Positions 55,990 through 64,000 of a stretch of DNA of 64,000 nucleotides are shown here, piece by piece. The stretch spans positions 310,001-374,000 of the forward strand of contig NZ_JACOGF010000001.1 in the NCBI RefSeq assembly GCF_014284335.1, written 5' to 3'. How positions within the stretch are numbered: the stretch's first letter is position 1; every line of letters starts with the position of its first letter. A program made the translations under genes and the position numbers. Source of the stretch: Undibacterium hunanense. Its GTDB lineage: Bacteria; Pseudomonadota; Gammaproteobacteria; Burkholderiales; Burkholderiaceae_D. The notes under the pieces are model-generated. The model saw nothing but the letters and a program-made list of their open reading frames with translations, did not search any database and was not told the DNA's origin.

Positions 55990-56613
55990 ATGGCGATGAC
56001 ACTGGAAAGCTGGGCATTATTCACCGCCACCGAAGCGGCCCTGTCGCTATCGCCCGGCCCGGCAGTGATGATGGTGGTAGCGTATGGCATAGCACGCGGC
56101 TGGCGCACATCACTGTTTGTGACGCTAGGGATATTGACGGGCAATGCAATTTATTTTGCAGTATCGGCGACCGGCATAGGTTCGCTGATACTGGCTTCAC
56201 CCAAAGTATTCATGGCGATCAAGTATCTGGGTGCGGCTTATCTTGTCTATCTTGGCTTGTCGGCCATTTTTGGCAAGCCATCACCGCTGACCATATCCAA
56301 ACTGGATGGAGTGGCGCTCAGCGGCAGAAGGATATTCAGCAGCGCATTGATGCTGCAATTGACCAACCCCAAAACCCTGCTGATGTTCGTGGCGATATTG
56401 CCGCAATTTATCGACCCCAAAGAACCGGTCGGTGTGCAGATGATGATACTGGCAGCCTGTTCCATCATCCCGGAATTTTTTATCCTGCTGGGATATGGCA
56501 TGCTGGCCAGCAAAGCCAGCCATTGGGCAACGCAGGAAAGGTATGCGGTCATTACAGAAAGAATTGCCGGCACCCTGGTGACAGGGGCCGGTATCATGGT
56601 CGCACTGGTTTAA
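55990..56613 (+). CDS. LysE/RhtB family amino-acid exporter
   Basis: A 207-residue inner-membrane protein with about six hydrophobic segments. Its opening LSLSPGPAVMMVVAYGIARG is the LysE/RhtB signature. Such proteins export homoserine, threonine, lysine or related amino acids. The ATG at 55990 is preferred to an in-frame TTG that overlaps the hydrolase gene. It follows metY and the hydrolase on the same strand, so export of a methionine-pathway intermediate is a reasonable guess. Confidence 0.88.
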   Translation: MAMTLESWALFTATEAALSLSPGPAVMMVVAYGIARGWRTSLFVTLGILTGNAIYFAVSATGIGSLILASPKVFMAIKYLGAAYLVYLGLSAIFGKPSPLTISKLDGVALSGRRIFSSALMLQLTNPKTLLMFVAILPQFIDPKEPVGVQMMILAACSIIPEFFILLGYGMLASKASHWATQERYAVITERIAGTLVTGAGIMVALV

Positions 56614-56632
56614 TTCTGTATGCCTGGCGTTC

Positions 56633-57703
56633 TTATGCGTGGGCGGGCAAGCGCTGGTTCAGGCCTGCCAGATAATCTGCCCTGAAACGGCGCAGGACAT
56701 AGTCCTTGTAATTGTCATGTTTGAGTGTGTCCCAGGCCACTTCCCTGCCCTTGCAGGATTTTTCCTTGGCGGCGGTGAGTACCTCCTGGCTCAGTTCCAG
56801 GTTGGCATCGGTCATCAATTCATAGCCATACAGTTGCATGAATTCCTTGGTCAGGCTTTCTATTACTTCAATTTCGCGCATGCTCAACTGCTGTTTGAAC
56901 TTGTCCTTGTTCGCCATCACCGGCGGGAAGCGATTTGTTTCCCACAGGGCTGACATATGAGATATTTGCTGCGCCTCGGCAGAATGGCTGACATCCAGCA
57001 TTTCCGGCAAAAATGTGATGCCAAAAAACGTGCAAATCGCCCGCAAGACCGTTTCCTGGTTACTTAAAAAATCTTCATAGCGTATCGTCAATACCTGATC
57101 AGGGTGCCGCTGTATGATATCGCGCGACAACTGATGCGCTTCCAGCCAGGCCATGGCGTTCAGGGTGGAATCATAATCATGAATGATGGCCTTGTTCATG
57201 GACGCAACCTGGGCCCTGGGGTCCCGTACCACGTTCAGGAACAGCATATTCGGAAATATCTGCAAAAGCTCTTCTGCGTAATGCACGCTGTCCAGCGATT
57301 TATCCATGACGATGCTGGCATGGTGATGTTCGCCCGTGCGTAGCAGCAGCTCCCACAATATCCTGTGCACGCTACGTTTGTCGTTCCGGATCGATTCAAA
57401 GACATCCACGGGATCAAATACCATGTCTTTCCATTTCACCATGCTGGCAGCCTGCAAGCCAACCACATCAACCACCAGACGGAAATAGTTTTCATCATCC
57501 TCCAGATCGCCGTAGCGTGGAACCAAAGGCATGAAATCGATAATATGCAGGGGATAAGGCGAATAAAATTCTTCGCTATTGTTCAGACGCAAACGCAGGG
57601 CATGGCTGCCACAACGTCGCAACGGTATCATCAGCACAGGAGTTGGTCGCTTACTGGCGGTTGCCACTTCTTTTACGCTGGTCACACTATCTGATCCTGC
57701 CAT
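56633..57703 (-). CDS. PAPS-dependent sulfotransferase
   Basis: A 356-residue cytosolic sulfotransferase. The 5'-phosphosulfate-binding loop is visible as PLRRCGSHALRL (27-38), and the 3'-phosphate-binding motif as RDPRAQVAS (160-168). It transfers sulfuryl groups from PAPS to an unknown acceptor and releases PAP. It is the last gene of a minus-strand cluster with an APS kinase and a DHH phosphoesterase, 86 bases from the latter. The acceptor (polysaccharide, lipid or small molecule) cannot be told. Confidence 0.85.
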   Translation of the reverse strand: MAGSDSVTSVKEVATASKRPTPVLMIPLRRCGSHALRLRLNNSEEFYSPYPLHIIDFMPLVPRYGDLEDDENYFRLVVDVVGLQAASMVKWKDMVFDPVDVFESIRNDKRSVHRILWELLLRTGEHHHASIVMDKSLDSVHYAEELLQIFPNMLFLNVVRDPRAQVASMNKAIIHDYDSTLNAMAWLEAHQLSRDIIQRHPDQVLTIRYEDFLSNQETVLRAICTFFGITFLPEMLDVSHSAEAQQISHMSALWETNRFPPVMANKDKFKQQLSMREIEVIESLTKEFMQLYGYELMTDANLELSQEVLTAAKEKSCKGREVAWDTLKHDNYKDYVLRRFRADYLAGLNQRLPAHA

Positions 57704-57789
57704 GATGCTCTCCCCATGCTTAAGTTTTGAAAGGGTTTGAAATATCTGAAAGGTCTGAACCCGAAAGATCGCCTTACTTTCCTGCCTGC

Positions 57790-58800
57790 TTATGACAGGC
57801 TGAACTGCTGTTTTTCCATTTTTTCGAAATAAGCAATAAAAGTTTGTATGAAACTGTCCACTTCCGATGCCGGTAAATGATTAATGCCACCTGCACCACG
57901 TCGCCCACCGCCACTGACAAACGCAGTACAGAATTGATTTGCCGGGCAATTGTCGGTATCACCTGAACGTATGCTGACAACATAACTGCCATCCGGCTTT
58001 GCCGTCAGCACGGCAAAGGATTTGCCAGGCTGTTCCTGTGTTAACTGATTCGCCAGGATGCCTGAAACACGCCTGGCCCAGGCTTGTGCGGGCAAGACAT
58101 AGACGGCAGACAATTCACTTTGCGTAGAGGCCCGCAAGCCCTGCATGGCAGCCATGTCGCTGGCATACGCATCACGTAGTACAGAAAACGGCACGGCATT
58201 ATTCACAAAATCAAAAGGATCCAGATAGGCATGTATTGCCCCGTACAAAACTGCGGGATGAAAATGCAAGTCATCCACCGATTCGCCATAAGCGTTGTAA
58301 TTGAACAGTGTGCCAAGCTCTTGCAATTGGCTGCATTGCGATGTATCCAGGCCAGCCTGACTGGCAATGGCCTGGGCTACTTCCGGTAAATTGTCACCAT
58401 AGGCGGCGACTACTGCCCATTTCCAATGTTTGCCATTCAAATGACGATTAACCAGTATGCTGCTGCAGACATCTGCCGCCATATCGCAATGCAGACGCAG
58501 GCGTTCATGCGTAAAAGCCTGCGTCGCAGCATGGTGATCGAAATACGTAATCTCTGCACCGGCAGCAAGGTGCTGGCGCAATGCCACGATATTGCTGTCC
58601 AGAGAAATATCCAGCACAGTCAGCAGGTCACCCAACTGTGATTTGAAACGACTCAGCAAATCGATATCCCGCTTGGCACCGGTAATTAATTTCGCCTGAC
58701 GCGGTTCTGCCAGCCTGAGTTGATGCAAGGCACAAATGCCATCAGCATCACCATTGAATACATCATAGGCATGTACAGAATTGTTGGTATCGGCAAACAT
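57790..58800 (-). CDS. DHH-family phosphoesterase, possible PAP phosphatase
   Basis: A 336-residue DHH/DHHA1 protein. The metal-binding DADG (18-21) and DHH (88-90) motifs are intact. The C-terminal DHHA1 motif appears as GGGRRGAGG (297-305), where the usual His of GGGHxxAAG is Arg. The DHH protein NrnA of Bacillus dephosphorylates PAP, and the gene lies between APS kinase and sulfotransferase, so a PAP-recycling role is an attractive inference. The ATG at 58800 is 11 bases after the cysC stop; an in-frame GTG at 58827 would overlap cysC. Confidence 0.82.
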   Translation of the reverse strand: MFADTNNSVHAYDVFNGDADGICALHQLRLAEPRQAKLITGAKRDIDLLSRFKSQLGDLLTVLDISLDSNIVALRQHLAAGAEITYFDHHAATQAFTHERLRLHCDMAADVCSSILVNRHLNGKHWKWAVVAAYGDNLPEVAQAIASQAGLDTSQCSQLQELGTLFNYNAYGESVDDLHFHPAVLYGAIHAYLDPFDFVNNAVPFSVLRDAYASDMAAMQGLRASTQSELSAVYVLPAQAWARRVSGILANQLTQEQPGKSFAVLTAKPDGSYVVSIRSGDTDNCPANQFCTAFVSGGGRRGAGGINHLPASEVDSFIQTFIAYFEKMEKQQFSLS

Positions 58801-58811
58801 GGATTTTCCCG

Positions 58812-59507
58812 CTATTTGATATAACACAATCCTATCAGGTGCCTGTACAGTTTTTCTGCTGCTTCTTCTATCGTAAACATTTCAGAATTGATTTCCAGAT
58901 CAGGGTCCTGCGGTGCTTCATACGGTGCAGAGATACCTGTAAATTCTGGTATCTCGCCCCTGCGTGCTTTTGCATACAGACCTTTGGGGTCACGTCTTTC
59001 GCAGACCACACCAGGCGTGCTGACATGCACTTCGATGAAACGTTCTTCACTGATGATTTCTTTGGCCATGGCCCGGTCAGCCTGAAATGGAGAAATAAAA
59101 GCCGTAATAACGATCATGCCGGCTTCATTGAGCAGGTGGGCAACCTCTGCAGCCCGGCGGATGTTTTCACGCCTGTCATGCGGTGAAAACCCCAGATCAC
59201 TGTTAAGGTGATGCCGCAGGTTATCCCCGTCCACCACGAAGCAGCAATGGCCACGTTCCAGCAAGAGTTTTTCCAGTGCGTATGCCAGCGTCGATTTACC
59301 CGCACCACTCAAGCCAGTCAGCCACAAGGTCGCTGGACTCTGGCGCAACAAGCGTTCGCGTGCCATCGAAGTGACAGCGCCGTAATGCCAGTTGATGTCT
59401 CCCACACGGGACTGTGGATTGTGCACAAAACGCCCCATTTTGGTCCTGCGTTCAACCTGCACATTTTCTTTCGGCGCTTCGTCCAGTACTCTTGTGCTTA
59501 CTTGCAT
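58812..59507 (-). CDS. cysC: Adenylylsulfate (APS) kinase
   Basis: A 231-residue APS kinase making PAPS from APS and ATP. The P-loop GLSGAGKST (65-73), the DGDNLRHHLNSDLGFS substrate stretch, ISPFQADR and CERRDPKGLYAKARRGEI match E. coli CysC closely. The N-terminus is about 30 residues longer than in E. coli. GGGAG lies nine bases ahead of the ATG. No cysD/cysN lies nearby, so the kinase here probably serves the sulfotransferase encoded in the same cluster rather than assimilation. Confidence 0.94.
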   Translation of the reverse strand: MQVSTRVLDEAPKENVQVERRTKMGRFVHNPQSRVGDINWHYGAVTSMARERLLRQSPATLWLTGLSGAGKSTLAYALEKLLLERGHCCFVVDGDNLRHHLNSDLGFSPHDRRENIRRAAEVAHLLNEAGMIVITAFISPFQADRAMAKEIISEERFIEVHVSTPGVVCERRDPKGLYAKARRGEIPEFTGISAPYEAPQDPDLEINSEMFTIEEAAEKLYRHLIGLCYIK

Positions 59508-59544
59508 TTTCAGACTCCCGGTTCAACAAAGACGATGTTTACTT

Positions 59545-61296
59545 TCAGAATTCTTCCCAATCCTGCGTGTCCGTTTTGCGGACAGCACTGGCACTACCTG
59601 TGCTGGTAACCCGTTTGATCTGTTTGACATTTGCCTTGTTTTTTTCCATCGTCGCCTTCTTGATCAGCGAGACGACTTTTTTATCGTTGACCATCGGCTC
59701 ACGCCAGCCAGGTTCCGCAAATTTTTCGGATGCAAGCTGGAAGGTGCTGACCAGCGATGACAAATCGTCTGCCTGATTTTGCAAGGCACTGGCAGCAGCG
59801 GCGGCTTCTTCCACCAGAGCAGCATTTTGCTGGGTCACATCATCCATCTGCACGATGGCTTCGTTGATTTGCTCTATGCCTGCGGTCTGTTCCTGACTGG
59901 CCATCATGATTTCAGTCATGATGCTGGTCACGCGTTTGATACTGGCGACGATTTCTTCCATCGTGACACCCGCCTGATCAACCAGTTTTGCGCCGATATC
60001 CACCTTGGTGACGGAATCATCAATCAGGAACTTGATTTCACGCGCTGCCTCGGCTGAACGTTGCGCAAGATTGCGCACTTCTGTTGCTACCACGGCAAAG
60101 CCACGCCCCTGCTCACCCGCACGTGCAGCTTCCACTGCCGCGTTCAATGCGAGAATATTGGTTTGAAATGCAATGCCATCAATCACACCGATGATGTCAA
60201 CAATCTTGCGGGAAGATGTGTTGATGGAACCCATGGTTTGCACCACCTCGGACACCACAGTGCCGCCCTTGACAGCCACATCCGACGCAGATTGCGCCAG
60301 CACATTGGCCTGTCTTGCACTGTCCGCATTTTGTTTGACTGTCGAAGTCAGCTCTTCCATCGATGAAGCCGTTTCTTCGAGCGAGCCAGCCTGTTGTTCA
60401 GTGCGTGAAGACAGATCCATATTGCCGGATGCAATCTGCCTGGATGCAGTTGCTATCGTATCGGTACCTGAACGTACCTGCCCAACGATACTGGCCAGCC
60501 CATTTTGCATTTCCTGCATGGCATGCATGAGACTATGCGTATCCTTGTCAGCCAGGCGTATCGGTACCGACAGATCGCCTGCTGCAATTCTTTCGGCAAT
60601 CGTAACGGCATAACGTGGTTCGCCACCCAGTTGTTTCAACAGACTCCTGACGATCATCAAGGCAGCCAGCACACCGACAAACAGGGCAACCGCACCAAAT
60701 ATATACATGAGCTTATTGGCACTGGCGTAATCAAGCTCTGCCTGCGCAATGGCATCTGTGTTCTGTTTTTCTTCCAGAGCAATCATGTCACTCAGCAATT
60801 CCCACCATTTTTTCTGTATGGGGCGGAATTCAAAACGCAGCATCTTGTATGCTTCCGGGCCTTGCTTGTTGACACCTAATTCAGCGGCTTTGGCGATGAA
60901 AGGTTCAGACAGTCTGGCCTGGTCGCGAATACGGCCCAGCAAGGCCAGCTCTTCTGAGGATGCATTGGAATCTCCCTTGAGCATCTTGGTGAGTTTTTCT
61001 TCGGCATCAGCATATTTGCCTGCCTGCGCCTTGATACGATTGACCTCTATCTGAATTTCAGCAGCATCCGACAAAAGGATAAGATTGCGCAAGGCCAGGG
61101 CACGCTCGGTCACCGTCAGGTACATGGTCGAGGCCAGCTTGGATTGCACATTATTGACGTTGGCAATTTCTTCCATGCGCTGATGCATCTTTGCCATATA
61201 CGTGGTCCCCAACAACAAAACCACCAGCAACAAGCTCAACACCAGTCCAAAACCAGTAATAAGCCTGGTCGAGACTTTCAAGTTTTCAATCTTCAT
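59545..61296 (-). CDS. Methyl-accepting chemotaxis protein with CheR/CheB-docking tail
   Basis: A 583-residue chemoreceptor. TM1 (about 10-32), a four-helix-bundle-type periplasmic domain, TM2 (about 193-215), HAMP, and the cytoplasmic signalling hairpin with tip [21 protein letters not shown] are visible. The protein ends DWEEF, a W-x-x-F pentapeptide like the NWETF tail that tethers CheR and CheB. The ATG at 61296 has GGGAGAA upstream; an in-frame TTG four codons earlier overlaps it. It is the first gene of the cluster leading to cysC, 37 bases away. The ligand is unknown. Confidence 0.92.
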   Translation of the reverse strand: MKIENLKVSTRLITGFGLVLSLLLVVLLLGTTYMAKMHQRMEEIANVNNVQSKLASTMYLTVTERALALRNLILLSDAAEIQIEVNRIKAQAGKYADAEEKLTKMLKGDSNASSEELALLGRIRDQARLSEPFIAKAAELGVNKQGPEAYKMLRFEFRPIQKKWWELLSDMIALEEKQNTDAIAQAELDYASANKLMYIFGAVALFVGVLAALMIVRSLLKQLGGEPRYAVTIAERIAAGDLSVPIRLADKDTHSLMHAMQEMQNGLASIVGQVRSGTDTIATASRQIASGNMDLSSRTEQQAGSLEETASSMEELTSTVKQNADSARQANVLAQSASDVAVKGGTVVSEVVQTMGSINTSSRKIVDIIGVIDGIAFQTNILALNAAVEAARAGEQGRGFAVVATEVRNLAQRSAEAAREIKFLIDDSVTKVDIGAKLVDQAGVTMEEIVASIKRVTSIMTEIMMASQEQTAGIEQINEAIVQMDDVTQQNAALVEEAAAAASALQNQADDLSSLVSTFQLASEKFAEPGWREPMVNDKKVVSLIKKATMEKNKANVKQIKRVTSTGSASAVRKTDTQDWEEF

Positions 61297-61809
61297 GATT
61301 TCTCCCAAAAACGTGAGTCAGCTAAAAAGTTTGACTGGGTCCGGGCTTGCTGCAAATTAATGCATAAGCACATATTGCCACATAGATTTTGATGCCACAA
61401 GGAAATTATTAAATATTGTTAACTTGCATATTCCCGTTTAATATCAATTACTTAAACAGATTAATTATGACTATCACCATCAAATTCTTAGTAGCAAAAA
61501 CCAAATAACCATATTTGTTTAATAGATATCAGATTGCATCTTAGTGTATATTTTTATAATGTCAATATTGCAATTTGGTATTTTTATTAATTTAATTTCT
61601 CACCTGCATGTCCTGATCGCACGTTGCAAATTACATACACCTATAAGACCAGTTTAAAAAACCGGATGATTAATCCATAATAAAAATCTGAATGCACAGC
61701 AGTAGATTTAATGATTAATTTAGCGGTTGATTTAGCCATTAAAACCAAGCAGGGAAGCAGCTAAATCCAGATCAGTAAAATAAAAAATGATGGGCGAGGA
61801 GACAAGGCA
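61297..61809. other. AT-rich divergent intergenic region, no gene seen
   Basis: About 513 bases of markedly AT-rich DNA, with many TTAAT and ATTAAT runs, between the divergent chemoreceptor and DUF962 genes. No frame, tandem repeat or structured RNA stands out. It probably holds both promoters and possibly nucleoid-protein binding sites. Confidence 0.5.
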
Positions 61810-62142
61810 ATGGCAGAAAAATATACGAACTTTTCAGCGTTCTATGCGTTTTACCTGACAGAACACAGCAACCGGACCTGCCGGCAATTGCACTTTATGG
61901 GGTCCAGTCTGGTGCTGCTTTGCATAGCGCTGTTTGCGTACACCGGTAATGGCCAGTTTCTACTGGGTGCGCCTGTCTGCGGCTATGGTTTCGCCTGGAT
62001 AGGACATTTCATGTTTGAGAAAAACCGGCCCGCTTCTTTCAAACAGCCAGTGTTTTCCTTCATGGGGGATTGGGTCATGTACTGGCAATTACTGACTGGA
62101 AAAATCAGCTTTGGCCAGCAAGATACAACGCGCAAGACCTGA
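61810..62142 (+). CDS. DUF962/Mpo1-like membrane protein
   Basis: A 110-residue membrane protein with about three hydrophobic segments. It has the family marks FYAFYLTEHSNRTCRQLHFMGSSL and GYGFAWIGHFMFEKNRPASF, including the His residues. The yeast homologue Mpo1 is a dioxygenase in long-chain fatty acid alpha-oxidation; the bacterial role is unproven. GGAGACAAGGC precedes the ATG. Confidence 0.87.
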   Translation: MAEKYTNFSAFYAFYLTEHSNRTCRQLHFMGSSLVLLCIALFAYTGNGQFLLGAPVCGYGFAWIGHFMFEKNRPASFKQPVFSFMGDWVMYWQLLTGKISFGQQDTTRKT

Positions 62143-62148
62143 AATGAC

Positions 62149-62192
62149 AATGCCGCCCTGCCATCGCCCTGTCGTTTGGCCAGAGCGGCATT
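62149..62192. terminator. Inverted repeat between convergent DUF962 and GNAT genes
   Basis: AATGCCGC (62149-62156) is mirrored by GCGGCATT (62185-62192) across 28 bases. There is no T-tract in either direction, so termination by it is uncertain. Confidence 0.4.
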
Positions 62193-62211
62193 GCATCAGA
62201 ACAGAAAACAA

Positions 62212-62646
62212 TCAGGCAAACAGATACACCATGCTGACATGGGGAATGCCAGCTTCTTCAAACAGTTCACCGTCGCGCACAAAACCTTCCTTGAGATAGA
62301 AATTTTCTGCTGACTGCTGTGCATTCAGGCGCACGGCCTGATCACCCCTCGCCTGCGCCTCTTTCATCAAAGCGCGCAAAATCTTTGCCCCGACACCCTG
62401 GCCGCGTGCTTCTGCCAGTACAGCCATACGGCCAATATGTGCATCAGGCAAAAGGCGTCCTGTCCCAACTGCCTTGCCATCTGCATCATAGGCAACTGCA
62501 TGCACGCACTGTGCATCGGCTGCATCCCATTCCAGTTCAGCCGGAATCTTTTGTTCAATGACAAACACGGCATAGCGCACGCCCTGCGCATCTGTTTGCA
62601 GGGTAGCCCAGTCGGCAATGACCAGGCGCAGGTTTTCAGTATTCAT
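62212..62646 (-). CDS. GNAT family N-acetyltransferase
   Basis: A 144-residue acetyltransferase. The acetyl-CoA pyrophosphate-binding loop is visible as VLAEARGQGVGAKIL, and FVIEQKIPAELEWDAAD and NAQQSAENFYLKEGF are typical of ElaA/YjcF-type GNAT proteins. Its start overlaps the end of the thioesterase gene by four bases (ATGA), so they are coupled. The substrate is unknown. Confidence 0.88.
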   Translation of the reverse strand: MNTENLRLVIADWATLQTDAQGVRYAVFVIEQKIPAELEWDAADAQCVHAVAYDADGKAVGTGRLLPDAHIGRMAVLAEARGQGVGAKILRALMKEAQARGDQAVRLNAQQSAENFYLKEGFVRDGELFEEAGIPHVSMVYLFA

Positions 62647-63086
62647 GTTCGGGTATCCGCTGGCAGGTGCGTTTCAAAGGATGAAATTATCGCACGCCAT
62701 GTATCGCTAACGGCAACTGCCTTGCGTTTTTCGGTATCGGCATAGACATACACCAGCTCGCCAGATATCAAATGGTTTTCACCAAGATAAATTTCGAGGA
62801 TGAATTGCATGGAAGAACGACCGATACTGGCACAACGCACACCGATATCAAGCTCATCATCAAACCTGGCGGGTGCCATGTATTCAACCGTGGATTTGCG
62901 GGCAAACAGTTCCTTGCCCTCAGCTGCCTGGGTGATGACATTCGGCAAACCGGTGGCACGCCAGTATTCGGTAAACGCCACGTCAAAATAATTGAGGTAA
63001 TTACCATTGAAGACAATCGCCTGCATATCGACTTCTGACCAGCGTACCCGCAAGCGATGAAAGAAAGCAAAATCTGCTTTGGCCAT
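62643..63086 (-). CDS. Hot-dog acyl-CoA thioesterase, 4-hydroxybenzoyl-CoA thioesterase/YbgC type
   Basis: A 147-residue hot-dog-fold thioesterase. VRWSEVDMQAIVFNGNYLNYFD, with its conserved Asp, matches the YbgC/4HBT family (usual motif D-x-x-G-x-V-x-x-x-x-Y). Here the Gly-x-Val portion reads QAIVF. It would hydrolyse acyl-CoA thioesters. It lies five bases after the alpha/beta hydrolase gene and is coupled to the GNAT gene, forming a three-gene operon. Confidence 0.87.
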   Translation of the reverse strand: MAKADFAFFHRLRVRWSEVDMQAIVFNGNYLNYFDVAFTEYWRATGLPNVITQAAEGKELFARKSTVEYMAPARFDDELDIGVRCASIGRSSMQFILEIYLGENHLISGELVYVYADTEKRKAVAVSDTWRAIISSFETHLPADTRT

Positions 63087-63091
63087 AAATC

Positions 63092-63988
63092 CTAACTCTG
63101 CAAAAATTGACGAATGAGACGGTTGACGCGTTCCGGCTGTTCATGGATAACCCAGTGTGAACCTTCAGGAATACGCTGTATCTGGATATCGTCAACAAAA
63201 TTCTCCAGACCGTCCAGCAAGGTTTTGGGCAGCGCCTTGTCGTTTTCACCCCAGATAACACGGGTTGGTACCTTCACCTGGAAATCAGCAGGATTCAGAT
63301 TCAGTTTCAACGGCCCCGGATTGGTTTCTGTAGGTGGATGCAGTGGAGAAGCACGATAGTAATTGACCCCGCCACTCAAACCACGTGCCCAGCAGGCATG
63401 GTAAGCCGCCTGGGTATCTGCATCAAACCAGGCAGCATCGCCCTGCCCCATGCCGTTAAAGAAACCATCCATGAGAGCAAAATCATCCTTGGCCAGGGCG
63501 TCCTCAGAACCCGGATTACGCAGCCAGTTCATGTATTCACTGGAAGTCTTTTGCGCAGGATCAGTCGCCAGCGCCTGCATGAACAGATAAGGATGTGGCG
63601 AATTGATGATAATCAGTTTTTCAAACAAGGCAGGCAGGGCAATCGCCATATTCCAGCATACCGCTCCACCCCAGTCATGGGCCACGACCGTGGCTTGCTG
63701 ATAACCTAGATGGGCAATCAGCAAACGCAAGTCATCGACGATATGCCTGGCCTTGTAAGCGGCAACATCGGCAGGCATGTCGGACAGATTGAAACCGCGC
63801 AAATCCGGCGCTACCGCAAAATAGTCTTGTCCAAATTCGGCCAACTGAGCCGACCATTCATACCAGAACTCTGGAAAGCCATGCACGAACAGTATCAGTG
63901 GCCGCCCCCGCTCACCGGCGCTGGCAAAATGCAAGCGAGTTCCATTGTCCAGTGTGGCAAACTGATTGCTTATTATTTCTGCTGTCAT
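63092..63988 (-). CDS. Alpha/beta hydrolase, epoxide hydrolase/haloalkane dehalogenase type
   Basis: A 298-residue alpha/beta hydrolase whose oxyanion motif is HGFPE (36-40). Its nucleophile elbow is AHDWGG with Asp105 rather than Ser, which places it with epoxide hydrolases and haloalkane dehalogenases. The C-terminal His appears in GSHWVIHEQPE. The ATG is at 63988, 12 bases from the window edge, so upstream context is not visible. It heads an operon with the thioesterase and GNAT genes. Confidence 0.88.
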   Translation of the reverse strand: MTAEIISNQFATLDNGTRLHFASAGERGRPLILFVHGFPEFWYEWSAQLAEFGQDYFAVAPDLRGFNLSDMPADVAAYKARHIVDDLRLLIAHLGYQQATVVAHDWGGAVCWNMAIALPALFEKLIIINSPHPYLFMQALATDPAQKTSSEYMNWLRNPGSEDALAKDDFALMDGFFNGMGQGDAAWFDADTQAAYHACWARGLSGGVNYYRASPLHPPTETNPGPLKLNLNPADFQVKVPTRVIWGENDKALPKTLLDGLENFVDDIQIQRIPEGSHWVIHEQPERVNRLIRQFLQS

Positions 63989-64000
63989 TGATGCTTCTCC

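Noticed and set aside
1-64000. CRISPR array, prophage, toxin-antitoxin or defence island
   Set aside because: No spaced repeats, phage structural genes, restriction or nuclease defence genes or toxin-like pairs were recognised anywhere in the window.

Overview
The window reads as an ordinary stretch of a betaproteobacterial chromosome, most likely Burkholderiales/Oxalobacteraceae and Undibacterium-like. This is inferred from a moderate GC content (about half, by eye), Burkholderiales-style gene neighbourhoods and protein sequences; no rRNA or other taxonomic marker is present. About 63 genes are supported, on both strands, tightly packed. There is no rRNA, tRNA, CRISPR array, prophage or complete insertion sequence.

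Layout. 1-6 kb: end of an AsmA-like gene, a VOC protein/hydroxyacid dehydrogenase pair, an RNase HI-like protein, an EamA exporter with a GlxA-type regulator, and a zinc-ribbon glutaredoxin. 6-11.3 kb: threonine synthase and a formate-dehydrogenase-like molybdoenzyme with its FdhD sulfurtransferase and a small unknown protein between them. 11.4-15.7 kb: a threonine/serine catabolic operon (kbl, tdh, sdaA) divergent from an XRE-cupin regulator; two copies of a 14-bp palindrome lie between them. 15.8-18.9 kb: a prolyl-oligopeptidase-like exported protein that appears to have lost its catalytic triad, plus two small exported proteins of unknown function. 19-22.4 kb: an Lrp/AsnC regulator divergent from a putative lysine 6-dehydrogenase and an ALDH7-type dehydrogenase, which suggests lysine oxidation to aminoadipate. 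22.5-28.6 kb: a complete isc Fe-S cluster operon (iscR-S-U-A, hscB-A, fdx, iscX). 28.9-36 kb: an orphan histidine kinase, thyA, folA, DUF4337, a MipA-type porin-like protein and an arginine/lysine decarboxylase. 36-43 kb: a c-di-GMP-binding PilZ protein, a DUF1800/DUF1501 export pair, glutaminase and dCTP deaminase. 43-51.5 kb: YgiQ radical SAM, prfB with its programmed frameshift, lysS and an ABC exporter. A 266-bp MITE has inserted exactly into the lysS stop codon. 51.5-56.6 kb: a cupin, a renalase-like oxidase, a CBS protein, MetY, a hydrolase and a LysE exporter. 56.6-61.3 kb: a minus-strand cluster of chemoreceptor, APS kinase, DHH phosphoesterase and sulfotransferase. 61.8-64 kb: DUF962, GNAT, thioesterase and an alpha/beta hydrolase.

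The candidates most worth a second look are these. First, the APS kinase-DHH-sulfotransferase cluster could be a self-contained PAPS synthesis, use and PAP-recycling module. Second, the triad-less S9 protein. Third, the structured TA-flanked MITE in the lysS stop codon, with a second end-copy upstream of the histidine kinase. Fourth, the palindromic operator pair of the XRE-cupin regulator. Fifth, 11-bp-spaced CTTAA repeats at two places that resemble PmrA/QseB-type boxes.
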